Shown here: in pieces, positions 52,915 through 63,589 of the stretch
How positions within the stretch are numbered: the first letter of the stretch is position 1
Layout: each line of letters starts with the position of its first letter
Assembly: GCF_905220415.1 (NCBI RefSeq)
Contig: NC_059566.1
Location: 248,001-312,000 of the forward strand
Source: Colias croceus
Taxonomy: Eukaryota > Arthropoda > Insecta > Lepidoptera > Pieridae
Length of the DNA: 64,000 nt
Reading direction: 5' to 3'
Program-made: the position numbers and the translations under genes
Notes under the pieces: generated by a model
Told to the model about the DNA's origin: nothing
The model's database searches: none
The model's input: only the letters and a program-made list of their open reading frames with translations

Positions 52915-55900
52915 CTGTGAATGAATAAATGAATTGTTTGAATAATGTGAATAAATGAATAATTTAGAATGTGGGTAGAAAAAATAAATGTGGGTAGTTT
53001 TGTAGATGTTTGGAATGTTAACAAAAACTGTAATAAACGAATGCAAAGCCATTTTGAAAAGAAGACAAAAAATGTTGTGTGGTTTTATGAAACCACGGTA
53101 AAAGTGAAACTTTTTTTCGAACCATAGACATTTAACTAAAAATTATCGTATTTGTACGATAATTATCGTACGTATCGTGCGTCACGCGACATGCGCTACA
53201 CAGACCAAAAAGTTTGAGACGATGTAATAAAAGTTTCACTTTAAAAATGTTAAAAAGGTATGAAAAAAAAAACTTCAAAATATTTTAGTAAAGAACAGGA
53301 ACGTGCCGAGCACACGTGACAGAAGTGAAACTTCTTTGGCAAGATTCAATGCCAAAATCGTCGCTTACTCCATGACGTGACGGTATTTGCCATGAAGCAT
53401 TGAAATTTTACCCTCAACGCGCCTAAAGTAGTTTCCTAATATTAGCACATTCAAACAAACAAAAATTTTAAAGTGAAACTTCTTTAGACGCATTGAGAGT
53501 AAAACTTCAAGGTCGCGTCATGCCAATACCGTCACGTCTTGGACTAAGGCGACGATTAATATTTTGAATCTAACCAAAGAAGTTTCACTTTTGATGGGTG
53601 TGCTGGGCACACGCTCTTTTTTTAATTAATAAATAGTACTTACAATTTAGGCCCCCGCTCGAGTGAGAATTCACAGTGGAACACCAGGATACTCCGTTTG
53701 CTGCCATCCCTCATCGGAACAGCCTCCATCAGCTCCAGGATCTGATCATTCGTGTACAGGTTCTTGGCACCGAGGATGTGGCCACCTTCATATTCATAGG
53801 GGTAGCGGCAGTCTATTACCTGGAAGAAGAAATATTATTTTAAATTTTTAAAGAATAGAATGTTATTTTAAATTTTTAAACAGAATAATTCAATCACGAG
53901 GCAGGAATCGAACCTGTTATAATAAAATCGTAGGACAAAACTGTATGTTGAATTTAAGGAATACTTGAGGCGTGATCTACATATTGATATTGAAGCCAAA
54001 AATGTAGTTTTTGAAATTTTTGTCTGTATGTATGTCCGGGCTAATCTCAAAAAGTACTGCATGGATTTACTTCTTTGGTACAAAGATAGCTTGAAACCTG
54101 AGGAAGGACATAGGATAGGTTTTATCCGGGAATGCCCACAGGAACCGGAACTATGCGGGTTTTCCTTTGACTACGCGGGCAAAAAGATAGTTGTACATCC
54201 TACTAATATTATAAAATATAAATGCGATAGTTTGTGAGGATGGATGTTTGTTTGTTATTCTTTCACTCAAATACTATGGAACCGATTACAATGAAATTTA
54301 GCACACATAAAGAGGGTAACTTGGATTAACACATAGGATAGGTTTTATCCCAGAAATTCCACGGGAACGGGAACTATGCGGGTTTTTCTTCAAAAACGTG
54401 GGCGAAGCCGCGGGCGGAAAGCTATTAGGTATATAAATGCGAAAGTTTGTAAGGATGGATGTATGTGTATGTATGTTTGTTACTCTTTCACGCAAATACT
54501 ACTGAACTTTGACTACATGGATAAAAAGATTGTATTATAATTATATAATTTAAAAAATAAAAAACGCACCTGATAATCATGCACAGTCTCATGATACTCT
54601 CCTCTGATCAGAGCAGCGAGGGTATCACAGGATATCGACTTCAGGTCTACATGGTCTCCGGTGGTGAGTGGTAATGCGAAGGGTAGGGAGAAGTCACCGA
54701 TGAGATCTGGTTCGCAGGCAGCTGAAAGAAATTAACGATTATAAGAAAATGGTTGTGAAATAACGCGTGTATTGCACACAAAAATACAGGATTACAAAAT
54801 AAGAGCGATACAAGTTAAAATATGTTGGTCTTATCGCTGTAAGCGATTTCTGCCAGACAACAAAACCATAAGTATTACATAATATTTTATGGTGATGGTA
54901 CATTTAGGTACATTTTGCTTTAAAACAGATATTTTATGATAAAAAGATTGTAAAAAATGTAAAAAAATACACAAAAAATATGATTTTGTTTTCTTTTATT
55001 AATGCTGTACTTAAGTTTTTTTTTTTTTAGAAATTGTTTAATATAAGCGAAATTTACATAATTCTTATTTGTTGAATAATAAATACAATAGATAGTATTG
55101 CATCACTACATAGTATAAAACAAAGTCGCTTTCTCTGTCCCTATGTCCCTTTGTATGCTTAAATCTTTAAAACTACACAACGGATTTTGATGCGGTTTTT
55201 TTAATAGATAGAGTGATTCAAGAGGAAGGTTTTAGTATATAATTTATTAGGTTTTAGACAAAGCGGGCGAAGCCGCGGGCGGTAAGCTAGTTTATTATAA
55301 TATTAAACATATAAACTTGTAAAATATACTTACACCTTGCCAAAGCAGACATAATCGACGCATTATTTTCCGAAAAAGCACGTTGCAAGACGGGCCTCTT
55401 AACATGTTCAGATTTCAATCTCTTACTACTAGAACTTTCTTCTTCACTCACTCTCTTATTATTCTCTCTCGGATCGAAACTCAAACTCCTGTGCACTTTC
55501 AATTTCTCCGTAAAACTATCTTTAATTTGACCGGAGAGTAATTCACTAAAGTTCGAAATTTTGGGCGAGCTTGATATTTCTTCTATGTCCAAAAATGGCT
55601 CTTCAAATTCCGAAATGAATCCACTTTCCACCGATTCTGAGGTTAAGCGCTTCGATATTGAACTAATTGATGTAATACTGTTCGATTTCTCCAATTTTGG
55701 ACTCTCCGAGAACTTTAAGCTCTTTTTCACAGACAGCGTCTTCTTCGGAGAAGTAAATTCGAAGTCTTCATCGAAATTTAACACTCTAGTAGATTTAGTT
55801 CGTTCATTTTTAAAGTCCAGAGCTCTAGAAGTGGTTGGTTTGTTAAAAGATGTGGATGTTTCACTGTCAGACAATGGAGCACCAAAAATGAAGCTGCCAG

Positions 55901-58900
55901 CGTTGATTTTCCTTGTATTCGACCTTCCACTAGATATTATATTGGGACTATCTGTAGATATGATTTCGTATTTGCACTCGTCAAAGTTTTGGGCATCGAA
56001 TTCTTCTTCCAAATCGTGGAGGGTTTCGAAGTCTGTGTCTACGGGGAGAGTCTTTTCGGGTACATATATGTCGGATTTGTCTGCTTTAGTTTGGAGGTTC
56101 GTGAAGTCCAACTGGAATGGTGAATTGTTCATAAGTATATTATATAAGTTACAAAACGGATATTCAATTGGACAATGCATGATTTTAAAGTAACAGGATG
56201 TATGTAACAGTTTGAATTGGTTGAAAAAAACAGTGAAACATTAAACTCATATTTTGCTCAGTTTTCTGAAGTCTACAGAAAAAAGAACACAAATATTGTG
56301 ATTATAAATTAATAATTTTTGACAGTTTGGTGAATTTTCATTATTATAAGCGGTAGTGGTAGTAGTTAGTTTAATGGTTGAGAGAATAACTTTATTTCAA
56401 TCATAGTAATTAGTAAATTATATATTGAATTTTCTTTTACTCAAAAAAAAAAAAATTTGATGTGTTTGATGAGTATTATCAGGCTTGATTAATAATACTT
56501 AATAAATTACCTTGGTTTCGGACCAATTGCTCTTTGTTTCGAACTGTCCAAACATACAATCCTGCGTCTCTTCCTCAATATTGAATCTTTCATTCTCTTT
56601 ATTTGCACGAAACTTATTTCGATCCTCGAATATTCTGGAAATTCTATTCCGTTTCCGTTCCCTTGCATCTATTAGCGGAGACCTCAAGCGTTCCATGGTA
56701 GGCGAATTTTTGTATAACGGTGACTCTTTTAAATATAGTGGTGTTAGTTTTGGTGAATATACTGTGTGTGAATATGGTGATTTTTCTAATCTATTGGGAG
56801 TACCGTTAAATGGTGAATTCTGTATGTCACCTAGCACACGGCGAGATGGTGAACTGATATCGCTAAATTTTCGTTGTGTGATCGGCGAATTCGATTGTAG
56901 TTGAGAATTCCTTTGTATATTGGGTGAGTTATGTATATCGCTAAACACTTTTCGTTGTGTGATAGGCGAGTTCTGTATATTGTTGAAGACGTTTTGTTGT
57001 GTAGGTGACTGTATCTCTCCGAGGACTCTCCGCTGTGGTGTTATCGGGGAGCTTTGTTTATTGAAGTCTATGGAATGTGGTCGAACTTTTATCTTGTAGT
57101 TGTGAGATAGGGCCTCCTCTTGTTTGCGTTTTGTTGCATTGTTACCGGAATTTATTCTGAAGTTTTCTGTGATGAGCCTGTAACAAGAAAGATTAATTTA
57201 ATATTGATTTAAAGTGGGTAGTATGGAAGAGGTTTATGATAAATATGGTTGAATTATTAACTATGTTATTTCATTGTTTTAAATATTGATTGTGATCATT
57301 TTTAATTTGGTATTGTACATTAAATTGTTAGAAATAAATAAAATATGTAGTTATATGTATAGTATAAGTAATGAACAAGATCTAGATTCAGATGTAGCTG
57401 TCGATCATTATCATTACATAGTATAAAACAAAGCCGCCTTTTCTGGCCCTATGTCCCTTTGTATGCTTAAATCTTTAAAACTACGCAACGGATTTTGATG
57501 CAGTTTTTTTAATAGATAGAGCGATTCAAGAGCAAGGTTTTAGTATATAATTTATTATGTTTTAGACAAAGCGGGCGAAGCCGTGGGCGTTAAGCTAGTG
57601 TTAAATAAATGATATCTATTAACATTGTACTGTAATCAGCTGTGTATATATGTAGGCAAGTATTATTTTTTATTGACTTTATTGAAACCATTGTAATTAA
57701 AAACATTTCATCTCAAAAAAATTATTATCCAATAAAATAGGAGTAGGTAAGAATCCACATTGTAAATTTTGAAACCTTAAGTTCAAAAGACGTATTGAAT
57801 TACGTACACAATATAAATCTATAAATCGTGCCTTCAATACGTCCAAGTATTTTCTCACCCAATTTTTTGTAACATACCTAACTTTGTCTTAAAGGGTAAG
57901 CCAATCACACCCCTAACTAATAACCGATCCCACGGGCTGTCTCTTGACAATATCAGACCCCAAATAAGTTAACAATAAACTTTTTAGACATCGAACATCA
58001 CGGCTAATATCGTCAATACATAAACTGGTTCCACACCCTTAGCCGTCACACACTTTTCTTCACGGAAAGGTTATGTGAACTCACAGCGCAAACTTTAAAA
58101 CGAAATTATAACACTTTTAACACAAAACTGCATTAGAAATAACATTATGAAAAAAGGTAGATGAAAATCTTGAATGAATCAGGTGGTAGATTCGCGCGCT
58201 TTGATACCGGCATCTGACTTTGACATTTTATGCGTTCGGATACGCGCTAGTGAATTTTATGCAGATTCACAAAATTTGTTAAACTTTATCGCGGATGATA
58301 AACGGTTTGTATAGATCTGTTTAATATTCAAATATTCAATGTTTGAATGGGAAGATGCATCCCTCGAAGAAATCAGTTGGCCAATCAATATTCAACATAT
58401 TTAAAAGACGGGGTCCCGCCACCGAAGATCATGAATAAACCATTATAACCGATTTGTAACGGATGTAAAATGTATCACCGTTAAATTTTTATTGTCATTT
58501 TACTAGCCTATTCCTCCTTCCAACATTTATACTTTTTCCACTTAAAAAGGTAAAATAAGCGCCAGTTTGACATGTAAAGTTCAATTCAACATTTAGTTAA
58601 CAAAAAAGTGGGTTTGTTTTTTAATAATGTTTAACGTACTTTACTTGCATTTTAGAACTTGTCTGGTCCCTTTGAAGTGTACCCTTGCTCACAATGACTG
58701 CACTTTCTTATCACAGTCAAGGGTCCGGGCTGTAACGGTTAAGCGGCAATACGTCTCTTATAAACAAGTTCACAAAAGGGACAAATTAAAAGGAAGGATA
58801 ATGTTGTTCTTTACAAAAAAACCCGCCAAAGCAGTACGGAATTGCATTAAATGGAATTTTTTTTTTTTTGCTTTTACATTTTATGATATGATAAGAGTTT

Positions 58901-61900
58901 TGCAGTTCAGTTTACAATACACAGGACTTGTAAAAGTCATAAAAGTTATCAGTACTATGTTTATTATGGCCGTAATTCAGCTAAAAGCTTGCTAATCCAT
59001 ATATTTGTTATCATTGAATAGAAAAAAAAGACCATTTCACTTGATAAACGGACAAGTTATCATAATTTGGGCAAGTTTAAGATAATATAAAGCAAAAAAG
59101 GGTCCCTTTATATTATCTATTGTGTGAATTCGAGTAATGCGCTTTTTATGCAGTGTTTCCGAACGGTTTTTGGCGCCAATCATTTGAATTACAAATTTCA
59201 ACAAATAATCTTATTAACGTTATACAATATACAATACATTATACATACATAAATTTTGGTTTGATTTCATTTTAATTTTTAAACGATTTAAGAAATTTCA
59301 TACGATACGAAGTAGTAAGGTATTAAAAAAAATGTTTATTTTAAAAATGACATCAATTTGACAGATGTAATTAGTATTTTTTAAACGTCATTTGCGCTAC
59401 CAGATTTAGAAATCCTTATGAATATAAATAGATAGCCGTTATTCCTTCCTGACGGAAATCGAACCGAATTCTTCGCATGTGTCAACCGATGCGATATGAC
59501 TTGGGTTGGATATGACAAAAACCACAAGCTTACCACAAGGTTATGCCAAGGATAGGTGTTTCCTGTCTTTGCCTGCTGATATTTATAGCCGTGGTAAAAT
59601 TGATGAGATTTGGTGTGGTAATTGTAAAAACAAAAGTTATGTAAAATAATGAATAAATTTTTTTTTAATTTGAAAAATTAGTCTTTTGTGTTACGTAATT
59701 TGAGGAAAGTTAATTTACCACGCTTTTTAATGACTATAAAACTATAAAATAGTATAAACTATAAAACAAAGTCGCTTTCTTGAACATTTTGATGCGGTTT
59801 TTTTAATAGATAGAGTGATTCAAGAGGAAGGTTTTAGTATATAATTTATTAGGTTTTAGACAAAGCGGGCGAAGCCGCGGGCGGTAAGCTAGTATCACTA
59901 TAAAGTTAAGACCTTGTAAAGTTGTAAGTTTTTGCGCGTAGATATTTATTTTTAAATTAGCTAATCTGTACTCATATACAGTTTAATGAAGACTAAAATT
60001 AGGCAGACATGGATTCCATACGCATTTTTATCGCAAAACTTAAATTCCGACCGTTTACAGTTGCTCCGAGGTTTACAGTGTCTCCCTAGCCATTAAAAAA
60101 AAAGAAGTTCGTATAATCTATGCTAGTGACGTCATCCCTAATTTTGTTCCGTGATAGAAAAAACGGTTAGTACAATATACGTAATGAAATGGGGAAAGCC
60201 GTTGCACCCTTGCAACCGTTGAATCGATATTTATATTATGGGGTGGATTTACCGTTATCTGTGCAATATGATTTGGCGGGTTATCGATTATTTTTTTGTT
60301 TTGATATTCTGTGGCAGACTTGATAATGAAATTTTCGGTAGTTTGGTCGTGTTTTGAATTTCAAAATCTTGTTGGATTGTAGCCGTTTTAATTACCTACC
60401 TTAGTTATCTGTGATTTTTATGTATAGTTTTATTTGATGGATGTTTCTTTCGTAGTTAATAAGCTATTTTAAAGATAAAAGTACATATCATACAGTGATT
60501 ATCGTAAAATCCGATTTAACCATAGCTAAATCTAAATAACAAGGAACTGTTATTAAGATTTCTGTGGATTTGCCCATATGAAGTAATTAATGAACCTGTA
60601 TATTAGTTGTTTTGCCTTGATAGACAAAAATATCATAAATATCTAATATAAGGGCTATCGACCTTAAAAAATATATTTTTATGACTTATAATCAAAATTT
60701 GAATAATAATTAATTGGAAGATTAGAACTTTAAATTTATGGTATTACGTCAATAAGTTAACTCGTTTATAAATTATTTAAATATCTTCTATGTGAAAGTC
60801 CGTTAAATATAAGTATTTATTACGAATGTAATCTGTCGACATTTTTCTTATCTAATACAGGATCATTTTACATACTAAGAAGCTGATAGTGTTGTTTTAT
60901 CTATACTTATACATATTATAAAACTGAAGAGTTTGTTTGAAAGCGCTAATCTCAGAAACTAATGGTCCGATTTGAAAAATTCTTTCGGTGTTAGCACAGG
61001 GTGTTAGATATTATTTATCGAGGAAAGCTATACCTAGGCTATATATGTATAATCACGCTAAGACCGACAGGAGCAGAGCAATGCGTGTAAAACCGCGTGG
61101 CATAGCTAGTTATACATATACATATAATTCTTTTGAATACAATTAAGTTTACAGAAAATAATAAATATAACATACAAAAAATATAATATAGGTAGTAGGT
61201 ACATTCATAAAAATTGTGAGCGTAGTTTTGTATATATGTATATTATGTATTTACATTTAAAAAAGTGATTGAGGGTAAACGTAAATATAACATGCATATA
61301 GTAATATTATATAGAGGCAAATAAATTTAATTGATTTTATAAAAATCCTAAATACTTATAATATTATGTAACATGAACATTGTACATAGATAATTATTAT
61401 AGGGTTAAATAACAATTGCAAGATTTAACAAATTAGGTACAACTAAATTTATAAAAAAAAATAGTTTAGGTAGTAATTAAAAACAAAAAATATAGCTAAA
61501 TATATGTATAATATATATCCCGTAAGACATCTCATCCCATCCATCCAAACACTTTATTGAGAAAAAAGCATCAATTGAATAGTGTACTCTATTTATTTCA
61601 CTATTGTTGGCACGTGGCGTCCCCCGCCACCTGATGGTGAAAAAAATCCGATCAAATACAGCACGTGCTATGTGGGTGTACACACACACCCACACACACG
61701 AAATGCAGTTGTGTGTGTGTGTGTGTGTGTATTGTGCGAATTATCATTGGGGTTAGATATTTGGATTTAAGGAAACTACATGTGCCGCGCGGTTTTTCTC
61801 GACGACGACGAAATAAAAAAATAAACTAGGTACGTAGTTTATTTAGTAATCTGGGTAAGAAACTAAGTACCTACTATACTTATGTTCTTCAGTTGTGTAA

Positions 61901-62148
61901 TAAATCAATCTAATTTTAAAGTACTTTTATTGACAAGGTAGAAGAAAATTTGTCTTCGGTGAATTCTATGGTTAATTATTTTGATAAGTGATAACTGATA
62001 AGAAAGAATGATTGAATTGAATCAGAATTATATTTGACTTTGTTAAAAATAAAAAATAAATAAATCATAAAAATTCACTAACCGCTAACAAAAGAAAAAC
62101 AAACCTTGCATGCACTCCTTGGAAACAACAATCGAACAAACTAAACAT
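52689..62148 (-). CDS. cdc25: CDC25/String dual-specificity phosphatase, about 680 aa
   Basis: Removes inhibitory phosphates from CDK1-type kinases to start mitosis. Coding exons 62105-62148, 56511-57177, 55334-56111, 54570-54721, 53644-53819 and 52689-52914 total 2043 bp, in phase throughout. The C-terminal third is the catalytic rhodanese-like domain: EPDLIGDFSLPFALP, DLKSISCDTLAALI, VIDCRYPYEYEGGHILGAKN, the active-site loop HCEFSLERGP (Cys-x5-Arg) and LHYPEVYLLHSGYRAFFS. The N-terminal two thirds is disordered, with many Ser/Thr-Pro sites (CDK-type), expected to govern stability and activation. The usual HCEFSSERGP has Leu for the second Ser. Exon 1 (MFSLFDCCFQGVHA) is the least certain. 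E2F-like words occur in the large first intron. Confidence 0.9.
53098..53248. repeat. Family E relative
   Basis: Ends AAAGTGAAACTTTT and AAAAGTTTCACTTT, but the interior differs: tandem ATTATCGTA/TACGATAAT words, CGTCACGCGACATGCGC. Confidence 0.55.
53300..53438. repeat. Family E copy, first of an inverted pair
   Basis: CACGTGACAGAAGTGAAACT ... CTCAACGCGCCTAAAG; the right arm is cut short. Confidence 0.65.
53468..53612. repeat. Family E copy, second of an inverted pair
   Basis: Opposite orientation, 30 bp away; ends GAAGTTTCACTTTTGATGGG with GTGCTGGGCACAC after it. Confidence 0.65.
53644..53819 (-). CDS. cdc25: cdc25 exon 5 (active site)
   Basis: Acceptor TTCTTCCAG; VIDCRYPYEYEGGHILGAKN through SILVFHCEFSLERGPK; two bases of the next codon precede GTAAGT. 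This exon carries the catalytic Cys and the Arg of the phosphate loop. Confidence 0.95.
53880..53925 (-). other. tRNA-B-box-like word in cdc25 intron 4
   Basis: AGGTTCGATTCCTGCCTCGT on the minus strand matches an RNA polymerase III B box, but no A box or cloverleaf precedes it. Possibly a SINE remnant. Confidence 0.25.
54020..54190 (+). repeat. Family B-like variant
   Basis: Same middle as the copy at 30,000 (TATGTCCGGGCTAA, TGAGGAAGGACATAGGATAG). Confidence 0.55.
54196..54424 (+). repeat. Family B copy
   Basis: TCCTACTAATATTATAAA after A; ends GGAAAGCTA. A third partial B copy follows to about 54,512. Confidence 0.65.
54570..54721 (-). CDS. cdc25: cdc25 exon 4
   Basis: Acceptor TTTCTTTCAG; ACEPDLIGDFSLPFALPLTT to YHETVHDYQ, start of the conserved domain; ends CAG|GTGCGT in phase 0. 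Confidence 0.93.
55103..55291 (+). repeat. Family D copy in cdc25 intron 3
   Basis: Clean copy: A, TCACTACATAG ... GGTAAGCTAG, T. Confidence 0.7.
55334..56111 (-). CDS. cdc25: cdc25 exon 3 (regulatory region)
   Basis: Acceptor CACCATTCCAG; LDFTNLQTKADKSDIYVPEK onwards, Ser-rich and acidic, to SENNASIMSALAR, then one base before GTAAGT. The Met at 56,180 seen by extending the frame lies in the intron. The long antisense frame 55,561-56,193 is a shadow of this exon. Confidence 0.9.
56511..57177 (-). CDS. cdc25: cdc25 exon 2 (Ser-Pro repeat region)
   Basis: Acceptor CTTGTTACAG; LITENFRINSGNNATKRKQE, then diverged repeats (QRRVLGEIQSP, ITQRKVFSDIHNSP, ITQRKFSDISSP, RRVLGDIQNSP), then PLIDARERKRNRISRIFEDR. 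Ends ETK|GTAATT in phase 0. Confidence 0.88.
57412..57599 (+). repeat. Family D copy
   Basis: Starts TCATTACATAGTATAAAACA after A; ends GTTAAGCTAG before T. Confidence 0.65.
58191..58199. promoter_or_regulatory. E2F-like word in cdc25 intron 1
   Basis: TTCGCGCGC, close to a minus-strand TCAGATG initiator-like word; a possible alternative cdc25 promoter. Confidence 0.25.
59167..59179. promoter_or_regulatory. Palindromic E2F-like site
   Basis: TTTTTGGCGCCAA, close to the E2F consensus TTTSSCGC on both strands. E2F control of string is known in flies; here it is inference. Confidence 0.35.
59740..59893 (+). repeat. Family D copy with internal deletion
   Basis: Missing the GTCCCTATGTCCC to AAATCTTTAAA segment. 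Confidence 0.6.
60272..60280 (+). promoter_or_regulatory. E2F-like word
   Basis: TTTGGCGGG, a third E2F-like site in cdc25 intron 1. Confidence 0.3.
60898..61110 (+). repeat. Family A copy
   Basis: TCTATACTTATACATATTAT start; a duplicated GTGTTAG segment inside; ends GGCATAGCTAG before T. Confidence 0.6.
62105..62148 (-). CDS. cdc25: cdc25 exon 1 (proposed start)
   Basis: ATG TTT AGT TTG..., 14 codons plus AG before donor GTTTGT, which joined to exon 2 completes an Arg codon. No other minus-strand ATG with a matching donor phase was found upstream of exon 2. The donor is not strong, so the start remains tentative. Confidence 0.5.
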
Positions 62149-62229
62149 TTTGACACAACACTAAAAAACTAAAATAAATATTTTAAAACGGAACACCGGA
62201 ACACGTCCGCATCCCGCGAACTCCGATAC

Positions 62230-62245
62230 AAGACTGACCTCTCGG
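62230..62245 (-). promoter_or_regulatory. Possible cdc25 initiator
   Basis: GAGGTCAGTCTTG on the minus strand holds TCAGTC, about 90 bp upstream of the proposed ATG; CpG-richer DNA surrounds it. Confidence 0.35.
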
Positions 62246-62448
62246 TACATGTCTAAGAAAATTTCCTTTTGACGGTAACAATAGAAAGGTAGGTCAAAGG
62301 TTTAAAATGGCGCGTGCCACGGCAGCTGATTGCAACTGGCATCTGCTACAGCTGAGATGGAGACGAGGGTGGTAAGATTGTAACGGTCTTGCGAATGTAC
62401 AATAGCCTTAGATTGCGCGAGGTCAATAAGCTTTATTATCTCTGATTT

Positions 62449-62592
62449 TATTTATCTGTGCATGGACCGGTGGGTGAAAAAAAAATTGACAGTTCGCAAA
62501 AAAAAAAATTGATTCAATTGTTTCTGCAATAAGTTTTATTTATCTGTGCGTAGACCGGTGGGGAAAAAAATATGACAGTTCGAATTAATTTT
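62449..62592. repeat. Direct duplication near the cdc25 5' end
   Basis: TTTATCTGTGCATGGACCGG ... TTGACAGTTCG is repeated about 93 bp on as TTTATCTGTGCGTAGACCGG ... ATGACAGTTCG. Confidence 0.6.
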
Positions 62593-63360
62593 TTTTTTTA
62601 TACAGTTCGAAAATCGTATATATTTTTGCATTTATCAGTTCAAACGTAGGTTTGCATGTCTTTTTTCTTATAATATAGCTACTGTACATAAATGCGATGG
62701 TAATTATATTAATTATTATTATGGCAATACATAGAGACGATTCAGTTTTATTTCTTTAGTAAAATCAGTAACATTACTTTTTGAGGACCCAATATGAAAA
62801 TATGATGTACATACAAAAAACTTACATCCTTAGCTTACATCAATATGTCGTTTTAAACATTCAATTTATTCTAATCAGACCGACATTATACATATATACA
62901 AATAATGTTAAGTTCCGTCTGTCCCCTTGCATATCAGTTATTGCTTATACCGGATGGATGTACATACATCTTGTATATATATTGATATATCTGTCCCTTC
63001 GTTGTATTATATGAGTACCTATTAAATATGGACCTTTTATATTAAACATCGAAGTATTCGGATTCGGTATTAAAAATATCCAATCGTTTGAGTTAAAAAA
63101 TTTTCATCAAGATTATCATAAAAATAATCAAAAACTAATAAATATGAGAGTTATCTATAATTAGGAATTAAGACTTTAATTACAACAAATTAAAACAGCA
63201 TAAAACATTATTATCATTCTATTAATCAAACAAAAAAAGCAAACACGAAAACACATTCGTATCTAATAACACTAAATAAATCGATCGATCTAAAAACAAA
63301 AAAAACTACGCAGCGCGTATCCGAACGTCTATAAAATTTAACCCCAAACTAAAATATATA
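62593..63360. other. Intergenic AT-rich DNA
   Basis: Nothing recognised. Confidence 0.4.
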
Positions 63361-63361
63361 G

Positions 63362-63535
63362 GTACTCAATTTCCACCCACGCCTTCGCCCGCGTTGTCTA
63401 AAACTTAACAAATTATGTACTAAACCCTTCGAAAACCACTCTATCTAATAAAAAAAGATCAAAATCCGTTACGTAGTTGCAATCTTACACAGGGACAGAC
63501 AGCAACTTTGGTTTAACTTCACTACATAGTGGTAA
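63362..63535 (-). repeat. Family D copy, inverted and diverged
   Basis: CCACCCACGCCTTCGCCCGC ... TTCACTACATAGTGG. Confidence 0.6.
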
Positions 63536-63589
63536 CGCCAATATAATTAAAATAGTAAATGTAGATATTAAATGTTTATTATTCTGTGG

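Larger units (their letters stand above)
52915..53643 (-). other. cdc25 intron 5
   Basis: 729 bp carrying three family E-type elements, two of them inverted to each other. Confidence 0.7.
57178..62104 (-). other. cdc25 intron 1
   Basis: 4.9 kb with family D copies at 57,412-57,599 and 59,740-59,893, a family A copy at 60,898-61,110, E2F-like words, and a (GT)n microsatellite at about 61,711-61,731 near retroelement-like GTCCCCCGCCACCTGATGGT. The 122-codon frame at 58,627-58,995 is probably chance. Confidence 0.55.

Noticed and set aside
52562..52924. 120-codon plus-strand frame
   Set aside because: Antisense to cdc25 exon 6 and the hairpin array.
53880..53925. tRNA gene
   Set aside because: A good B box on the minus strand, but no A box and no cloverleaf upstream.
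55561..56193. 210-codon plus-strand frame
   Set aside because: It is antisense to cdc25 exon 3, which has correct splice signals and homology; Ser codons read backwards keep the frame open.
56512..56904. 130-codon plus-strand frame
   Set aside because: Antisense shadow of cdc25 exon 2.
58627..58995. 122-codon plus-strand frame in cdc25 intron 1
   Set aside because: No recognisable motif, poly-Phe from a T run, and no splice or UTR context. Kept only as a possible repeat fragment.
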